Source of the DNA: Cristatella mucedo | Taxonomy: Eukaryota; Bryozoa; Phylactolaemata; Cristatellidae | Reading direction: 5' to 3' | Length of the DNA: 64,000 nt | NCBI GenBank assembly: GCA_009760855.2 | Contig: WPIO01000078.1 | Coordinates: forward strand, 1,089,001 to 1,153,000 | In this document: one piece after another, positions 46,006 to 58,354 of the stretch | Numbering within the stretch: position 1 is the stretch's first letter | Layout of the letters: each line of letters starts with the position of its first letter | Position numbers and translations under genes: made by a program | The notes under the pieces: model-generated | What the model was told of the DNA's origin: nothing | Databases searched by the model: none | What the model saw: only the letters and a program-made list of their open reading frames with translations

Positions 46006-46009
46006 ACAT

Positions 46010-46665
46010 CCATCCATGTATCTCCGTATCTCCGTCTGTAACTCCACAAAGGCACAATGACTATGTGGGCGTTACGCAGGAGAGCTTTGTACTGCGAACT
46101 CACAGCCTAAGCGGCTTTCGGTACGCATTCGGTAGCCAAAAGACTTCGTCTCACGCAACAAAGAGAAAGTGGGAAGCATAGCAGAGTCAGGAGAGCAGTT
46201 GAGATTGTGAGTAGCATAGAAGTAGAAGCTCAGGACCGCTGAAAAGGATGTTCCATAGTCGGCAGTAGGAGAGTAGTTGTCGTTGCGTAAGAATTGTGGA
46301 AGCGAGTTCCACAGTCTAGGACCTGCAGAGCTAAAGCTTCTGTCGACAACGGTCTTTAAGCGGAGGAATGGGACAGCTAATTGATTGTCCACACAGGACC
46401 TGAGGGTTCGAGCAGGCTGAAACTGATGCAGCAGTTCAGCTAGGTACGGAGGAGCCATGCCGTGGCGGGCCTCGTGGGTAAGCGTAAGAACTTTGCTCTG
46501 TATCCTTTGCTCAACCGGCAACCATCCTAGCTCTTTCAGCAAAGGAGACACGTGCTCAAACCGCTGGGACTTGAAGACTAGCCTTGCAGCCATGTTCATA
46601 GTCCGCTGTAGTGGCATAATAGCTTTCTTTGGCAGCCCAGCCAAGAGGGAATTACAATAATCATC
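46010..46665 (-). mobile_element. LINE B copy with open C-terminal frame
   Basis: A 190-codon open frame (46072-46644): MAGLPKKAIMPLQRTMNMAA, RLVFKSQRFEHVSPLLKELG, WLPVEQRIQSKVLTLTHEAR, TVVDRSFSSAGPRLWNSLPQ. The 3' end GTATCTCCGTCTGTAACTCC is at 46020. 5'-truncated at about 46665. Confidence 0.93.
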
Positions 46666-46709
46666 ACGTTCGAACTCTTTCTAAGACTAAGAACGGTCCC
46701 TGAGCCTTA

Positions 46710-46868
46710 AGCCGCAGGGGCAAAGCGCTCTCACTTCTTGACCCAGGTCACGTGGGCTCGAGTCCCAGAGCAGGCGGCAGTTCTTTATCGCCTTGGCAAG
46801 AGGGTGCGATGGCAGCCAGCACTGCGGCTCTTCCGCCCGCCATATAAATGAGGCTGTTTACTCAGCCT
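46710..46868 (+). mobile_element. SINE B copy
   Basis: GGCAAAGCGCTCTCACTTC head, GTGGGCTCGAGTCCCAGAG (B box), TTATCGCCTTGGCAAGAGGG, then GGCTCTTCCGCCCGCCATAT AAATGAGGCTGTTTACTCAG. Confidence 0.82.
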
Positions 46869-47064
46869 TTAACCTTTTCTGTACTCTCTACCACGGTGGC
46901 TGCTAAGAGTCAGAGCAGCTCTCTCTGGTTCTGTCTAGTATGGATTCTACTGTCATTCATTTTCGGTTGGGCTACCGCAATAGCAGCCACAGCTCCGAAG
47001 CTGGTGATGATGATGAGTATCGCTGCAATGACACTACACAAAATCGCTGAGGTTCAGCCACGCG

Positions 47065-47530
47065 TCTCCACGTGCTGAACGACCTTTGATACTGTTCTGG
47101 TTGATCAACAGATGCAGAGCAGAATTCTTGCTCTGACTTTGGCATACCCGCCATGGCTTCTTTGTGCTCGGCTGAGCTGACGCACCAGCTAATGCTTACC
47201 TAATGTAGCCTCTATGTGACCTGTATAGACTGTAAATCAGCCGCTCCTTTCCTACGCTTACAGCCTGTTGGCGGCAAACGTTTTGGCTTGGTAGATCCTA
47301 GACTTCGGAACTCACGTTTACGATTGTTAGGCTGCGACACATTCTCTTCTGCAGCCTACTTACTGTCTGTGGCATTTCCTTTCCGGTCGTCCCGAGCTAT
47401 TACTTTCATGCTACTCACATCGTTTAAAGTCGCTTAGGCTTTCAGTGTGCTATAGAGAACTCTGCAGCATAAAACCCTCTTAGTCTGCATGGTTTTGTCG
47501 AGTTACATACAGAGATATATTGAATTACAC
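47065..47530 (+). mobile_element. LINE B-related copy, diverged
   Basis: GATCAACAGATGCAGAGCAG AATTCTTGCTCTGAC, PFLRLQPVGGKRFGLVDPRL RNS (family: FLRLKTVGDRSFSSAGPRLWNS) and the end TTTTGTCGAGTTACATACAG AGATATATTG. Confidence 0.75.
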
Positions 47531-47534
47531 AGTT

Positions 47535-48220
47535 TGAATTCACCACTGACGTTCCAGTCGTAGTCCTTATACTTCACTGTAATCAATCAGCAACATCTTG
47601 ATCCTGGCGAAGTCCAGACGATTTGCCCAGAGTGAGCTGTAGGAGAGACCGGTACTTGTTCCGGTAATGATGCATCACGGCTCTGAGGCTACTGGATGAG
47701 CTGTCAATGAATAGGGCCATTCACTGGGGGGGGGGAGGGTTTACTGGTGATTCTTATAGCCTCGAATAGACCGTCCACATTACAACTGATGGGCGGCCCT
47801 AGCATACGGACAAAAGAAGTTTATAAAAATTGGCAACACCTACTCTGATATAATACTTTCAAACGCTCAGCCACCAACCAGTTCCTTTTCGTGAGCATAG
47901 ATGTCAGAAGCACAGCATTGATTGGACTTGGTAAGCTCAAGGTCTCGGATCGGATCAATGGCTGAGGAAGTACAGATTTCACTCCTCGGCCGCATCTGCC
48001 ACTAAGATGTAGATCTTTACTACCTTCCTCACTGTCTGACTTCCCTCTCTCTCTCTCTCTCTCTCCAAGATTGTCTATCAATCATAATCCGGAGGGGGTG
48101 GAGAGCTCAGCACAGAGCCGTACAGGAGCAATGGACGAAGGAATGTGTGGGTACATGCCGAGAGGCCCTTTACAGTTCGTTTCGTGGAAGGGGTCGCCAC
48201 GCAGAAGTACTGCTTAGCTT
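47535..48220. other. Unassigned stretch
   Basis: A G-run at 47725-47735 and (CT)n at 48043-48065. Nothing else recognised. Confidence 0.4.
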
Positions 48221-48224
48221 AGTA

Positions 48225-48680
48225 TTTAAAAGAACTTAAAAAATGCATCTATTTATGACAGCATTTAGTGGGTTTCTGTGATTCGTCCTTAATGTGCTTA
48301 TGCGTGCTGACTGTTGCATGCTGCCACTTACCACACTTGCATGCTGACCCTGCGCACGCCACCCCTAACCATGCGACCTTGACCTTGTATCAGCTAAACA
48401 AGCATTGGCTTTCCCTTCGCCCCCGCCCCCCAGTGAGCATGTCTTTTTTGTTCCTGTGCTGTGCTCTGCGTGCTTATCTGTGCATAGTTCAGCACACGTT
48501 GCTGACAAGAGGTAGAACCAATGTGGTGGCCCTGGGTGTCTACTTGTTTGCTTGTTCGTGCTTGTCTAAGCGTGATACCGTATATGTCACTAACCATTGG
48601 TTATTGATTCCCTTGCAGAGTTGTAAAGCACACGGATAGCGATTTCGTTCTCTAAAGGTTCTATGCGAACGACCTATAAT
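48225..48680 (+). mobile_element. LINE A-related 3' end, variant tail
   Basis: TTTAAAAGAACTTAAAAAAT GCATCTATTTATGACAGCAT, the UTR with duplicated GTGCTTATCTGTGCATAG segments, and the tail AGTTGTAAAGCACACGGATA GCGATTTCGTTCTCTAAAGG. The tail variant (GTTGTAAAGC...GGATAG) is shared with 4070-4140, suggesting a subfamily. Confidence 0.75.
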
Positions 48681-48704
48681 TACAATAATTACTAATATAT
48701 TTCC

Positions 48705-48835
48705 TACAGCCGTAATACTAATGATGCATTTGCATGGCGCCTTCGGAGAACTTAATCTCTTTCCAGGCACTTTACATATGCTGTGACGGAAGCACGGGAG
48801 GCAGGCTTGGTCGAATGGTTAGTGGTAGAAACTGG
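48705..48835 (-). mobile_element. LINE A 3' tail
   Basis: GCATGGCGCCTTCGGAGAAC TTAATCTCTTTCCAGGCACT TTACATATGCTG. Confidence 0.85.
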
Positions 48836-48839
48836 CCAA

Positions 48840-49635
48840 GGTTGGCAACAGACTTAGCTCGCAATTAGTTCCGAGTTTCAATCCACACGGTTGGGGTGCA
48901 CACCGCCCTTCGAAAAGCTTAGCAGATTAGACACAGACTGATTCTGCACATATTGACAGCTGATATTACACGAAGTGCCCCAGGCTATATGTTGAGCCCA
49001 GCAGCAGAAGCCTCAGCGGCAACCCGAGAACGAACTCGGGCGATAAAAATAGCTCGCGATAAAGCTGAATGGCAAGCACGATTCTGCCACTGGCTGCCAC
49101 CTGCTGTATTGTGACATTTGTGAGGCATCAGCATCAAAGGGAGCTCTTTGAACCAACCAGTGACCTATTACTCGGTACCAAGTGCCTTGCAGAGCGCATC
49201 TGCGAGCATGCTAATCGCACCAAGGTGTACATACAAGCAGCAGTCCCAAAGATTAATAGATTTAGTTATGTTAAAATATATTAAACAGTACTGGACAAAT
49301 TTACAACAAGGAAGCTCATATTCAAATTAGCCTTGTATACAAACAACATTGTCATGACGTCGGGGCAAAACCAAATGACTATTGGGTGACTACACGCTAT
49401 GCCTGACCCACTTCTCCCATCGACAGAAACACCAGCTGATTGCGAATACAGACTGGTGCCACCCTAAAGCATTAATATCAACGCGGGCACCTTTTTTAAG
49501 AAAGGAAACGCTTACCGATCTACGAGGCCACAGATCAATCGCCACGAAGAAAGGTTCACTAATGACGACTTTGCCTAGCCGATCTACCCTGCCACAATAT
49601 TCCACTTCCCCGAGCCGATCGACAGGTGAGTTAGA
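48840..49635. other. Unassigned stretch
   Basis: No known repeat recognised. The plus-strand open frame 49382-49639 runs through a consensus donor CAG|GTGAGT at 49625/49626, so a plus-strand exon is conceivable but unsupported by homology. Confidence 0.35.
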
Positions 49636-49639
49636 CTAG

Positions 49640-50508
49640 GGACAGCTCACTCACACGGGCGGCAGACAGCTGCCGACAGCCAACCGCCCGCAGGAGACCA
49701 GAAGCAGCAGCAGCAGCGACGGCAGCGGCCGCACAAGCGCGGCGAGACAGTCCGGCAGCCACACCGACGCAAGCACCGACGCAATGAGTTGATGGCGACA
49801 GCCGGCGAGTGCAGCGCAGCGAACTCGACGAACGATAAAAAGCGATAAGCGGATCGAAGCCCAGTCGCTTTCCAAGGTGGAGCAGAGGCAGAGGGCAGAG
49901 GGCACAGCGGCAGCCGCTCGTCGGCTCTCGCGGACGAGACACGTCGGTCGAGACACTGCCTGCCTTCTGGTCGAGGGAGATGGCAGCGGCAGCAACGCGA
50001 TGCAGCCACCAACTACCTGAAGCGGCTGCCTGGTCCACAGCCAAAAACCTCGTCACTGCAAGCTCGGCAGTGACTGTGCCGCTGTGAGTTTCGGACCAGC
50101 AAAGGCGGGCAGGCAGGCGGCCAAAGAAAAAAGCAGACGGCCAAGATCAACAATCCTGACAGTCCTCCTGACAGCAGCGGCAGCAGCCGTCGGTCCCAGA
50201 CGCCCAGAGGTAGACATTACATCGTCGGCGAAGCGCTGACCTGAGCAGCTGATCCAGTCTTCGTCAAACGCGCATCGCGGAGCCGGCTCGCGAATAGACA
50301 GCTGCTGGAGTTCACCGCACCGCCGCACTTGTTCGCGCCGAGCTGCCACGTTCTCATCCCGCGAGCAGCTAAAGAGTTCGGTTCGCAGTCCTTCCGGAAT
50401 GAGTCCGCCCGTCCGGCCAGCGCACTACCGTCCCGCGACGGCCTCGAGGTCGGAACACAGGGGCGAAGCTGGGCGGAAGCGGAAGTCGGCGTAAGCTGAC
50501 GATGGAGC
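49640..50508. other. GC-rich, CAG/CTG-rich flank downstream of FoxP
   Basis: The sequence is CpG- and CAG-rich with several overlapping open frames on the minus strand that give Ala/Arg/Ser/Cys-rich peptides typical of GC-rich noncoding DNA. It may be FoxP 3' UTR or a separate CpG-rich element. I saw no AATAAA on the minus strand close by. A consensus plus-strand splice donor (CAG|GTGAGT) lies at 49625/49626 just to its left, so an exon of an opposite-strand transcript is possible. Confidence 0.4.
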
Positions 50509-50719
50509 TCAACCCCGGTCACTGCAGCCCGGCGGACTGCTGCTGGAGCAGTCTCCTGCGTCAATGGCGCCACCGCCGTCGTCGGCGGCAGCCCCGACTG
50601 CATTGCCGCCGCCCTCGTGACGCTGCGATGGCTGCTGCCCAGCCGTGGAGCCCAGCGACGCGTCGTCGACGACCATATCGTCCTCGTCGTCGTCCATTGT
50701 GATGCTTCTTACGCTGTGC
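50509..50719 (-). CDS. FoxP: Probable last FoxP coding exon with acidic C-terminus
   Basis: The acceptor is CGTTTGCAG at 50720-50728. The exon supplies one base to complete a Gly codon, then reads [20 protein letters not shown] and on through a Gly/Ala/Ser-rich stretch to [13 protein letters not shown] and a TGA at 50509-50511. Vertebrate FOXP1/2/4 end in a short acidic tail after an HSP(D/E) motif, and HS followed by DDDEDD fits that pattern loosely. The phase agrees with the preceding donor, a one-in-three chance if random. There is no strong residue-level match, so this is a reasoned proposal. Alternatives are that it is 3' UTR, or that it belongs to another transcript. Confidence 0.5.
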
Positions 50720-53453
50720 CTGCAAACGAATGCGGCCGGCTGGCTGTAGTGGCTCGTTGGACAAGCTGCCACTGACGGGCAGTGGCAATCCGGCAGCGGC
50801 CAGCACGGACGACGTCCGCACACAGGCGTCGGTCATAACATTAAAACATGAAATAAATTGAATTGATGAAAAAAATTGTCTTTACATTCATTTGCACATT
50901 TAAACAATTAAAACAATAAAATGTTTTAGAGTTTTCTTTTAAACGTCGGTCGAACAATGCGACCGAGTGGGAGATGCAGTGGAGAACAGTGACCTAAAAG
51001 GATATGACAAATACGTCAGTCAATATGTTGGATTGATAGATGGTCGGTCAATGCATTGTTATTGGTGCAACACTCGGCAGCTAGGCTTGTCTGTCGTGAG
51101 CGGCGCAGTTGTCACTACTTCTCACCATTTTGTACCATTTCTCGTCGACCTGCACTGGCTCCCAGTCATGCAACGCATCGACTTCAAGATTTTGTCACTC
51201 ACTTTTAGGTCTCTTCGTTCTTTGGCTCCAGCCAACCTATCACATCTACTCCCCCACCAGGCTAAACATCGCTACATCCGCTTTTCTGAGTCTAATCATT
51301 TACCTATACCTCGTAGAAACCTCAAATCCTTTGGAGACCGTGCCTTTAGTACCCAAAGCCTGAAACTCACTCCCTACTGGTGTCACGACATCCCCTGACT
51401 TGACCACATTTAAAAAGAAATTAAAAACGTACCTATTTACGACAGCATTTAGGGAGTCCCGTGATTCGTCTTTATGTGCTTATGCCTCCTGACACTGTGC
51501 ATGCTGCCACTAGCCACACTTGCATGCTGACCCGTGCACGGCACCTCTAACCATGTTATTCATTCTTGATGTTTATTGAGCATGCTACCACTAACCATCC
51601 GATCGTGCTTCTTTTGAAGCAGATGTAAAACGTCAAGAAAGAGATTGAGTTCGCTGGGGGCGCCCTACTAAGTGCGGTACCATTACAATTGTTATTATCA
51701 TTAACAAGGAGCAACCTGCTCGGCTGCAAGCAAGGCCATTGCTGTCTGGGGGGGGGAGGGGAGATGGCCAGCTCGAGCGCACAGCTGCTGCCGACTCATT
51801 TTCGCTTGGCCTTGCTGGACCAGCTGCAGCTGGCCTACCCCATTAAGAGGCCGAGCGCAGCGGCGTGCTTGCCCTCGTCGGCAAAGCCACCACCGCGCTG
51901 GCTGAGATCCTGGGCGTCGCAGGCGGTGCTCTCTTCGCCGTCGTCGACCGACTGCCCCTCGGACAGCGATCGCCGCAGATCCGGAATGCAGCCGCCGCCG
52001 ATGATGCCGTTGATGACGCTGTCGCCGTAGGCGCTGCTGCCACCGCTGCCGCTCGAGGAGGTCAGCTGCGGCACCAGGCAGGCGGCGGCGGCAGCCGCGC
52101 GCGACGACGACCCTGCGGGGCTGCTGAGCGCTTTCTGTGGACGCCGCTTGTAGAATTCCACTTCATCCACCGTCCACACGGCCCCCTTGACGTTCTCAAC
52201 CCGCATGAAGCACTTGTGGAGACTCAGGTTGTGCCGAACTGCATTCTACAGCCGAATGAAGCTCGACTATCAGCGAAGGAACTTCTTTTTAAGCAGCAAG
52301 AAGCCATCTACCACCTCAGCATAGCCGTATGCGGTGGAGAGGAGAGGTGAGTGGAGAGCAAGCAGGAGACCCTACCTTCCACGTGGCTTCGTTCTTTCGG
52401 AAATAGGCGAAATTGGCAGTGAACCACTGGTAGATCTCGTTGAGCGTGAGCTGCCGATGCGTGGATCCGTTTATGGCCTGCAAAACATGGCAAGGTCGGT
52501 TTTAAACTCAGGACACAAATGCCATCGGTGAGCCTATAGGTCTGCGGTAAGCGCAAAGAATGGAATTCTACCCGATTGAAGAGATTTAGTTTTCTCTCAA
52601 GGCACTACGCACATGCAGAAGTCTTGAGTCGGAAAAAACAAGATTATGAAACCGGGAGAGAACTAAATCGCTTTTACATACTCTAGATAGACTAGTAAGA
52701 AAGCATTTAACTTGGTCAGTGATAAAAAACACACAAACACTTTGCAAGAGTAAGCACACAGGGAAAATGTACACGGACGAATCAAAGCAAATGCTGTGAG
52801 GAACACTGGAGTTTTAGCTTCTGTTTAAATTTGGTCCAACCACTTACCTCCCTTGAGGGCAGCATCGACGACACTAGCACCTGAACGGCCACTAACCTCT
52901 GGAAGCTTAACGACAATAAGACCAACCCAGCAGTTGTCGGCAAATCTAGTGTCACTATCGAGGGAAAAGACATTACCCTCAAGATAGAGGCTGACCTAGC
53001 ATCACTCCAGTGACGACTGCCCGTCTGACGAGCTGTTCAATAACGATTTGTCATCGGATGAGACCGCTGTCAAGTCGGCCTACTTTCAGCATAGGACTGC
53101 TGTCAAAGTCAGAGCCTGCTTAGACGAGAATCAGGCTGTCAAACGAGCCCACATGCGACTGAGACTCGTCGTGCCTAGATTATTACTGCAGTTCCCTGTA
53201 TTCAGGACTGCCGACCAGTGCCTCGAGTCGTCTGCAACTCAGTGGCGCAAAGGTCGACAGCTCGATTGGTTGGTAGTCAACGGCAACGGCTGAAAAGTCA
53301 CTTCCGTCTGAGCTTCGGCAGCAAAGTACGCAGCCACCAGCACAGGCTAGGAAAAAACTAAGAGCCTACTGCACTATCGAAGGCAGGTCCGAACAGAACG
53401 CAACCTACTACAGTCACCTGCTATGCGTGTGCGTGGTGCGCGTGTGTGTGTGC

Positions 53454-53491
<38 letters not shown>

Positions 53492-56088
53492 CTAACCGAG
53501 CCGGTCTAATTCTTTTCTGAATTTCATCCAAGTTTATGCACCTTGGAGGTGCACGAGCCCGAGCGACCCAGATCCCAGTGGTGACATAATGCAAGTCTAT
53601 CGGCCGGTGCAAGCTCGACCATCTTAGCAGTACGGCTACAAATAGTTGACTCGAGCAAAGCCAGCCATCCAGACCCCCCCCACCACCACCACCACCAAGC
53701 CTTGCCAATGAGAATAGGAAAGAAAAAGAAAGGAAGAGGCGGTTGATTCACTTCTCATCCATTTCTCTGGCGACAGAAAAGCACTAAAAGGATTTCACCA
53801 GCATGCGACAGGCAAAGAATTGCCTGCCGAAGGACTCGACCTTCGACCCGGTTCGTGAAGTTAGAGCACCTTACGGCAGAGCATACAAGACCCGGAGGCA
53901 GCAGCAGCAGCAGGAGGAGCACTGAGTGATGCAGCAGCAGGCATTTGCAGCCCATTAGCTGCCACTAGGCAGGCAAGGGAACACTAGTCGGCAGACTAGT
54001 GTCAGCTGCAAGGAAAGGCCTAGCCAGAGGGCAGGCCCCGTGAGGCATTTGGATGCAGCTACAGCTATGCAATTACCGGCCTCCATTTACAGCTTGTTTT
54101 TTGGGACAACAACCGGCGCCGAAAATCCAGACAGAGAACCATATCAGTTCCGTTTGGTCCGTGGAAGCAGCCGTGCAGCAGCTGACATCTCAGAGCACTT
54201 GACGGCACACAGCAAGTCTCTCTCTCTCTCTCTCTCTCCTCACGCCCTCTCTCTCTCTCTCCTCACGCCCTCTCTGTTCTTTTCTTTCCCTCTCCCCTTC
54301 TCCCTGTGTCTCTCCCCTCTATATCCTCTCGTTTTCTCTCTCTTCTCTCACTGTCTCTTCTATCCACCTCGACATCGCATTAGCTCGCTTAGCTTTGCCA
54401 ATGATGGAGCTCAGGAGACAGGAAATGCAGTTACATAAGAAAGTTACTAATACGGCTAATAATGATTAAGGATGTTACTGGTACAGGTAATACACTTAGG
54501 CAGCCGCCTACACAGGTCATCTACTAATTGGTCATTCGTAAAGGTGACATCTTATCCACACGCGGTATAAACCAGGGACGATGGCCGAATGATTCTTGCC
54601 AGGCTTGGATTGCCTTCTAAAAAAGGGAGGCACTCATTCGGGCATCATGTAATACCACGAATGGAGTCTATCGTTTTCTCTGTTCTTTGTCTGTGTCTCA
54701 CAGTTACAGCACGTTGGTCAGTGGTTCAACTACTCTACTCATTCAACTCCTCACCACTGACGAGATGCACGAAGCAGTCGCATCGTGGAAGCATGGAAAC
54801 CCTTTCTATGACTGCAGTAAAACCCTCGAAGCTGATACAATGACGGGCAGACCGTGGCCGAAGACTGGCCGTGCTTGCCATTTGCCTAGCTCTCTTACAC
54901 AGCAACAGCTGCACCAATGCGTCCTCTGCAGTATTCTGCAAGATAGGTCGTTAGCTGCATGTGCAACCCAGTTCCTAGGCCTTAGGGATAGACATCTACA
55001 TTCGGTGCCTCATCGGCTGAGCACTCGAAGCTCTGCACTGGCCTTTTCTACACAGGCAGTGGGATGCGAACGGCAGCTGAAGCCTCCTCCCCAACGCTGA
55101 TCGCCTGCCCTGCTGTCTAACGATGCTCGTGCTACCAATACGCAAGGCTCTTCTGTGGTTCACTTTGAACTGCTTTGCAATCGTAATCGGCTGGCACTAA
55201 GTGGTGGTCAGCTGCAGCAGTACAAAGACACCTTGTAGCACTGCTTGGATATACCCAGTTATGGATGCATAAAGTCAACATCCTTACCTGGAATGCAAAA
55301 AACACACCGATAAAGAAACACGTCAAGAAACAGGGAAGCCCTTTGCACAGCAAGCAGTTAACTTTACCATAGTCTATTGCCAACTCAAAAGACTAAACCA
55401 GTGCTGCACTGGCTGCTGGATAAAGTGAACCGGTGGCTATTAGCCAGTGGTCACAAATTGGCTCAGCACACACAGACCAACCTAAGCTCATCGTCTTAGT
55501 AAACAACTCCGGCAGCTGCAAGCAGGTGTAAGCCAGTAGGAGGCAACCGCCAATCAATCCACTACACCAGAACCGTCTGCAACGGTTTTGACGTCTGATT
55601 TTGTATGGAGGATACATACTTCTGAGCACACAAATATGCTGCTCCTGTGCATGATGGGAAAATCAGTCAAATATAATCCCAACACACAGAAAAGCCACAG
55701 ACAGCTCGGTGATAGTTCTCTGAGCAAAAATCAAACCCTAGCATAATCTCAAGCATAACAACCGAAACCAGTTTATCAATGAGCCACGAGCTATACAGAC
55801 CTGTCTGATTAATGAAGCATAGGTAAACGGTGGCCGCACGTCATTCGTCTTGTAAAAGTCCCTATTCCGCTGGATTTCTACAACCAGCACGACAAAATAA
55901 TCACTCAAACCTGATTGCATCCATGTGACCAGCAGAGAAAATACTTAGTGGCTATGACAGTAAACTCCACCCTTGACTGATTCTAAGAGACTATGATTGC
56001 AACGTAGGTGACAGCCATATCAACAGATCCAGATGCCAACAGGAACAGCCCACTTGTGAGCATGACTGGAAGTGCATGCCAGTACTCA

Positions 56089-56175
<87 letters not shown>

Positions 56176-58292
56176 AATGGTAGGATCCATCTAGTGGAAG
56201 AGAAAGCTAGCCTATCACCATTTTAAGTTTACACAAGTGGATCACCTTTAGATACTTGACCATAGCAGAAACGTGAGCTGTGGAGCAAACAAGCAATGTC
56301 AATGACTCAGCACAAAGTCAGGAGCCTCGTGTGGAGGCATACCTCGTGATCCGATTATGAGAGGCCCAGCATGAGAGCTGCACACAGGCTTGCCGCTCTG
56401 CTTGTAATGTCAAAACACACCCAACGGCTTGTCTGGTCTGTCAATATACTACCGTCCAATGCAATCCACACTCTGGCTGTCAATGCCAGCAATTGCTAGG
56501 GCATAGGAAAGCAAATTACACGTATGCTCCCACACACGGGCAAAGGTGCTCGCACTTAATGACCCACGTCGTGGATTTGATTCCTGCAGCAGCAGACAAC
56601 TCTGTATTGCCTGCCCACTGCAGATTGGAGTGACAGCCAACAAGGCTCTCCTGCCGGCTATATAAATAAGGCAGCTGTCGAATCAGCCGACTGGTTACCT
56701 TAATATTTTTATTTTACTTTTACTCGCACGCACACAGACAAACACACACGTGCTAGCACACACTTACACATGCTAGCACGCCCGCATGCTTGGGCTCTAG
56801 GTGCGACCGAGCAGGCGTTCAAACTTATAAATCTAAAGGGGAATTAAAACCTATAGGGGATCATGGCGATACTGGTGGGCGATCGTAAGTCACCATAGTC
56901 AGGCTGATTGAAGATGAGGCCAGCGGTGCTCAGCTCGCGTCCCCGGGAGAGGGCAAATTGTTGCCCCGAAACCCACTGCAGGAACGCTCCACGACATAGC
57001 ATACACGAAGGCAGGAAGAGCCGCTGGCATTACAGCACATACCTGAGGACAGAGGCAGGGTGCACTTATCCGACACTCGCCTCCTTACGATCTGGCCGCC
57101 ATTACCGACGCCGCCCGTGCTGCCATTGCCGCAGCCCGTGGACGCAAGGCTGCCACCTGGTGGCGATGTGGCCGCCCCTCCGTGTAGCCCCGGGGAGCCG
57201 GGCGACCTTGGAATGGTCAGCCCGGCACTGCCACTGCTGCCGCTTTGATGCAAGCCTCCGAGAGGGCTGCCTACACTTGCTGATCGGGTCAGGATCTGCA
57301 ACGTCACAGGGCCAATGCAGGGCTTAAAGCAGCCAGCTCGACTGAGAGCATGCAGTAGAGCTTCACGTGAAGCATGTCTGGCACTAGAGTCATAAATCAA
57401 GCTTCACAGCTACAAATGACAGGCCCTATAACACAGGCCAAACAGACACAGACAGACAGAACATATATGCAACAAACACACAAAAACACCCAAAAGAACA
57501 TATATGCTACCGGTATGCAGCTCAAGCAGCCAGCTTTGATTGCAACAAGAAGCGCTGCTGCAAACACGATGGAAAAGCTGCCGCAATAATTTCTTGTGAC
57601 CTAATTGTTCCTCCCACTTCCACACACAGGTTTAAATGGAACTGCAACATTTCATTTACTCTTCGTGTCCTGTGTGACCATAGCCCCGGAGTTTAGGGGT
57701 CAAGTAAGGCTTTGGCCATACTGTAACGTGCATGCATAGCACTGATCGTACAGCCACGAATACAACAGCCCCGGGGTTCAAACAACGTGCAAGTCAAGAG
57801 ATGAGAAATGAGACTTTTCCGTCAAGGGTTGAACAGCAAATGCCAGACACCTGAGACACAGGCAACAGAGCAACGCATGAGTTCGAGTGGGCTCTGAAGC
57901 TACGAATGACGGTAGCATCAGCCCCGAGTTGCTGCTCAACAGCTACTTTAGTCGGATGGGGCTTTGTGGAGGCATGAAGATGAGCAATTTTTACAGCAGC
58001 AACATCTGAAATTATGTCTGCCAAGCCCTTAGCATCCGCAAAATGAGACCGCTTTGATCACCCCGGCATGTCTACGCAGTGCACAGCAAATAGTTGCATT
58101 GTCTGCTAACGCGTTGGATACAGAGAAATCCCAATAGGTTGACACAATACGGTCTTCGGAAAAGAGAAAGAGGGAAGAAAGTGAGAGGGAGAGAAAGAGA
58201 GAGAAGAGAAAGTGCTCGAAAAAGAGTACGCAGAGAGTGAGAAAGCTGAGCGACAATAGCTAGTTAGGAAAGAGAAAGAGGGGAGAGAGAGG

Positions 58293-58354
<62 letters not shown>

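Larger units (their letters stand above)
52478..55800 (-). other. FoxP intron within the forkhead domain
   Basis: The 3.3-kb phase-0 intron is bounded by GTCTGT and TTGCAG. It holds LINE A pieces in both orientations (52575-53300), a (GT)n tract (53452-53490) and CT-rich repeats (54217-54360). An ORF at 54687-55100 on the plus strand has no resemblance that I recognise. Confidence 0.85.
55878..57042 (-). other. FoxP intron before the first forkhead exon
   Basis: The 1.17-kb intron is bounded by GTATGT and TTGTAG. It contains a SINE B copy (56530-56692) and a long (CT)n microsatellite (56094-56171). Confidence 0.85.

Noticed and set aside
47715-47805. Third member of the hAT-like family (G-run and GGGCGGCCCTAGC)
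   Set aside because: Only short GC-rich words match and no termini were seen.
49631-50603. Ala/Arg/Cys-rich ORFs beside FoxP
   Set aside because: Same composition effect. Only the 50509-50719 segment has a phase-consistent splice link.
54687-55100. 137-codon ORF in a FoxP intron
   Set aside because: No recognisable domain, wrong strand for FoxP, and no splice support.
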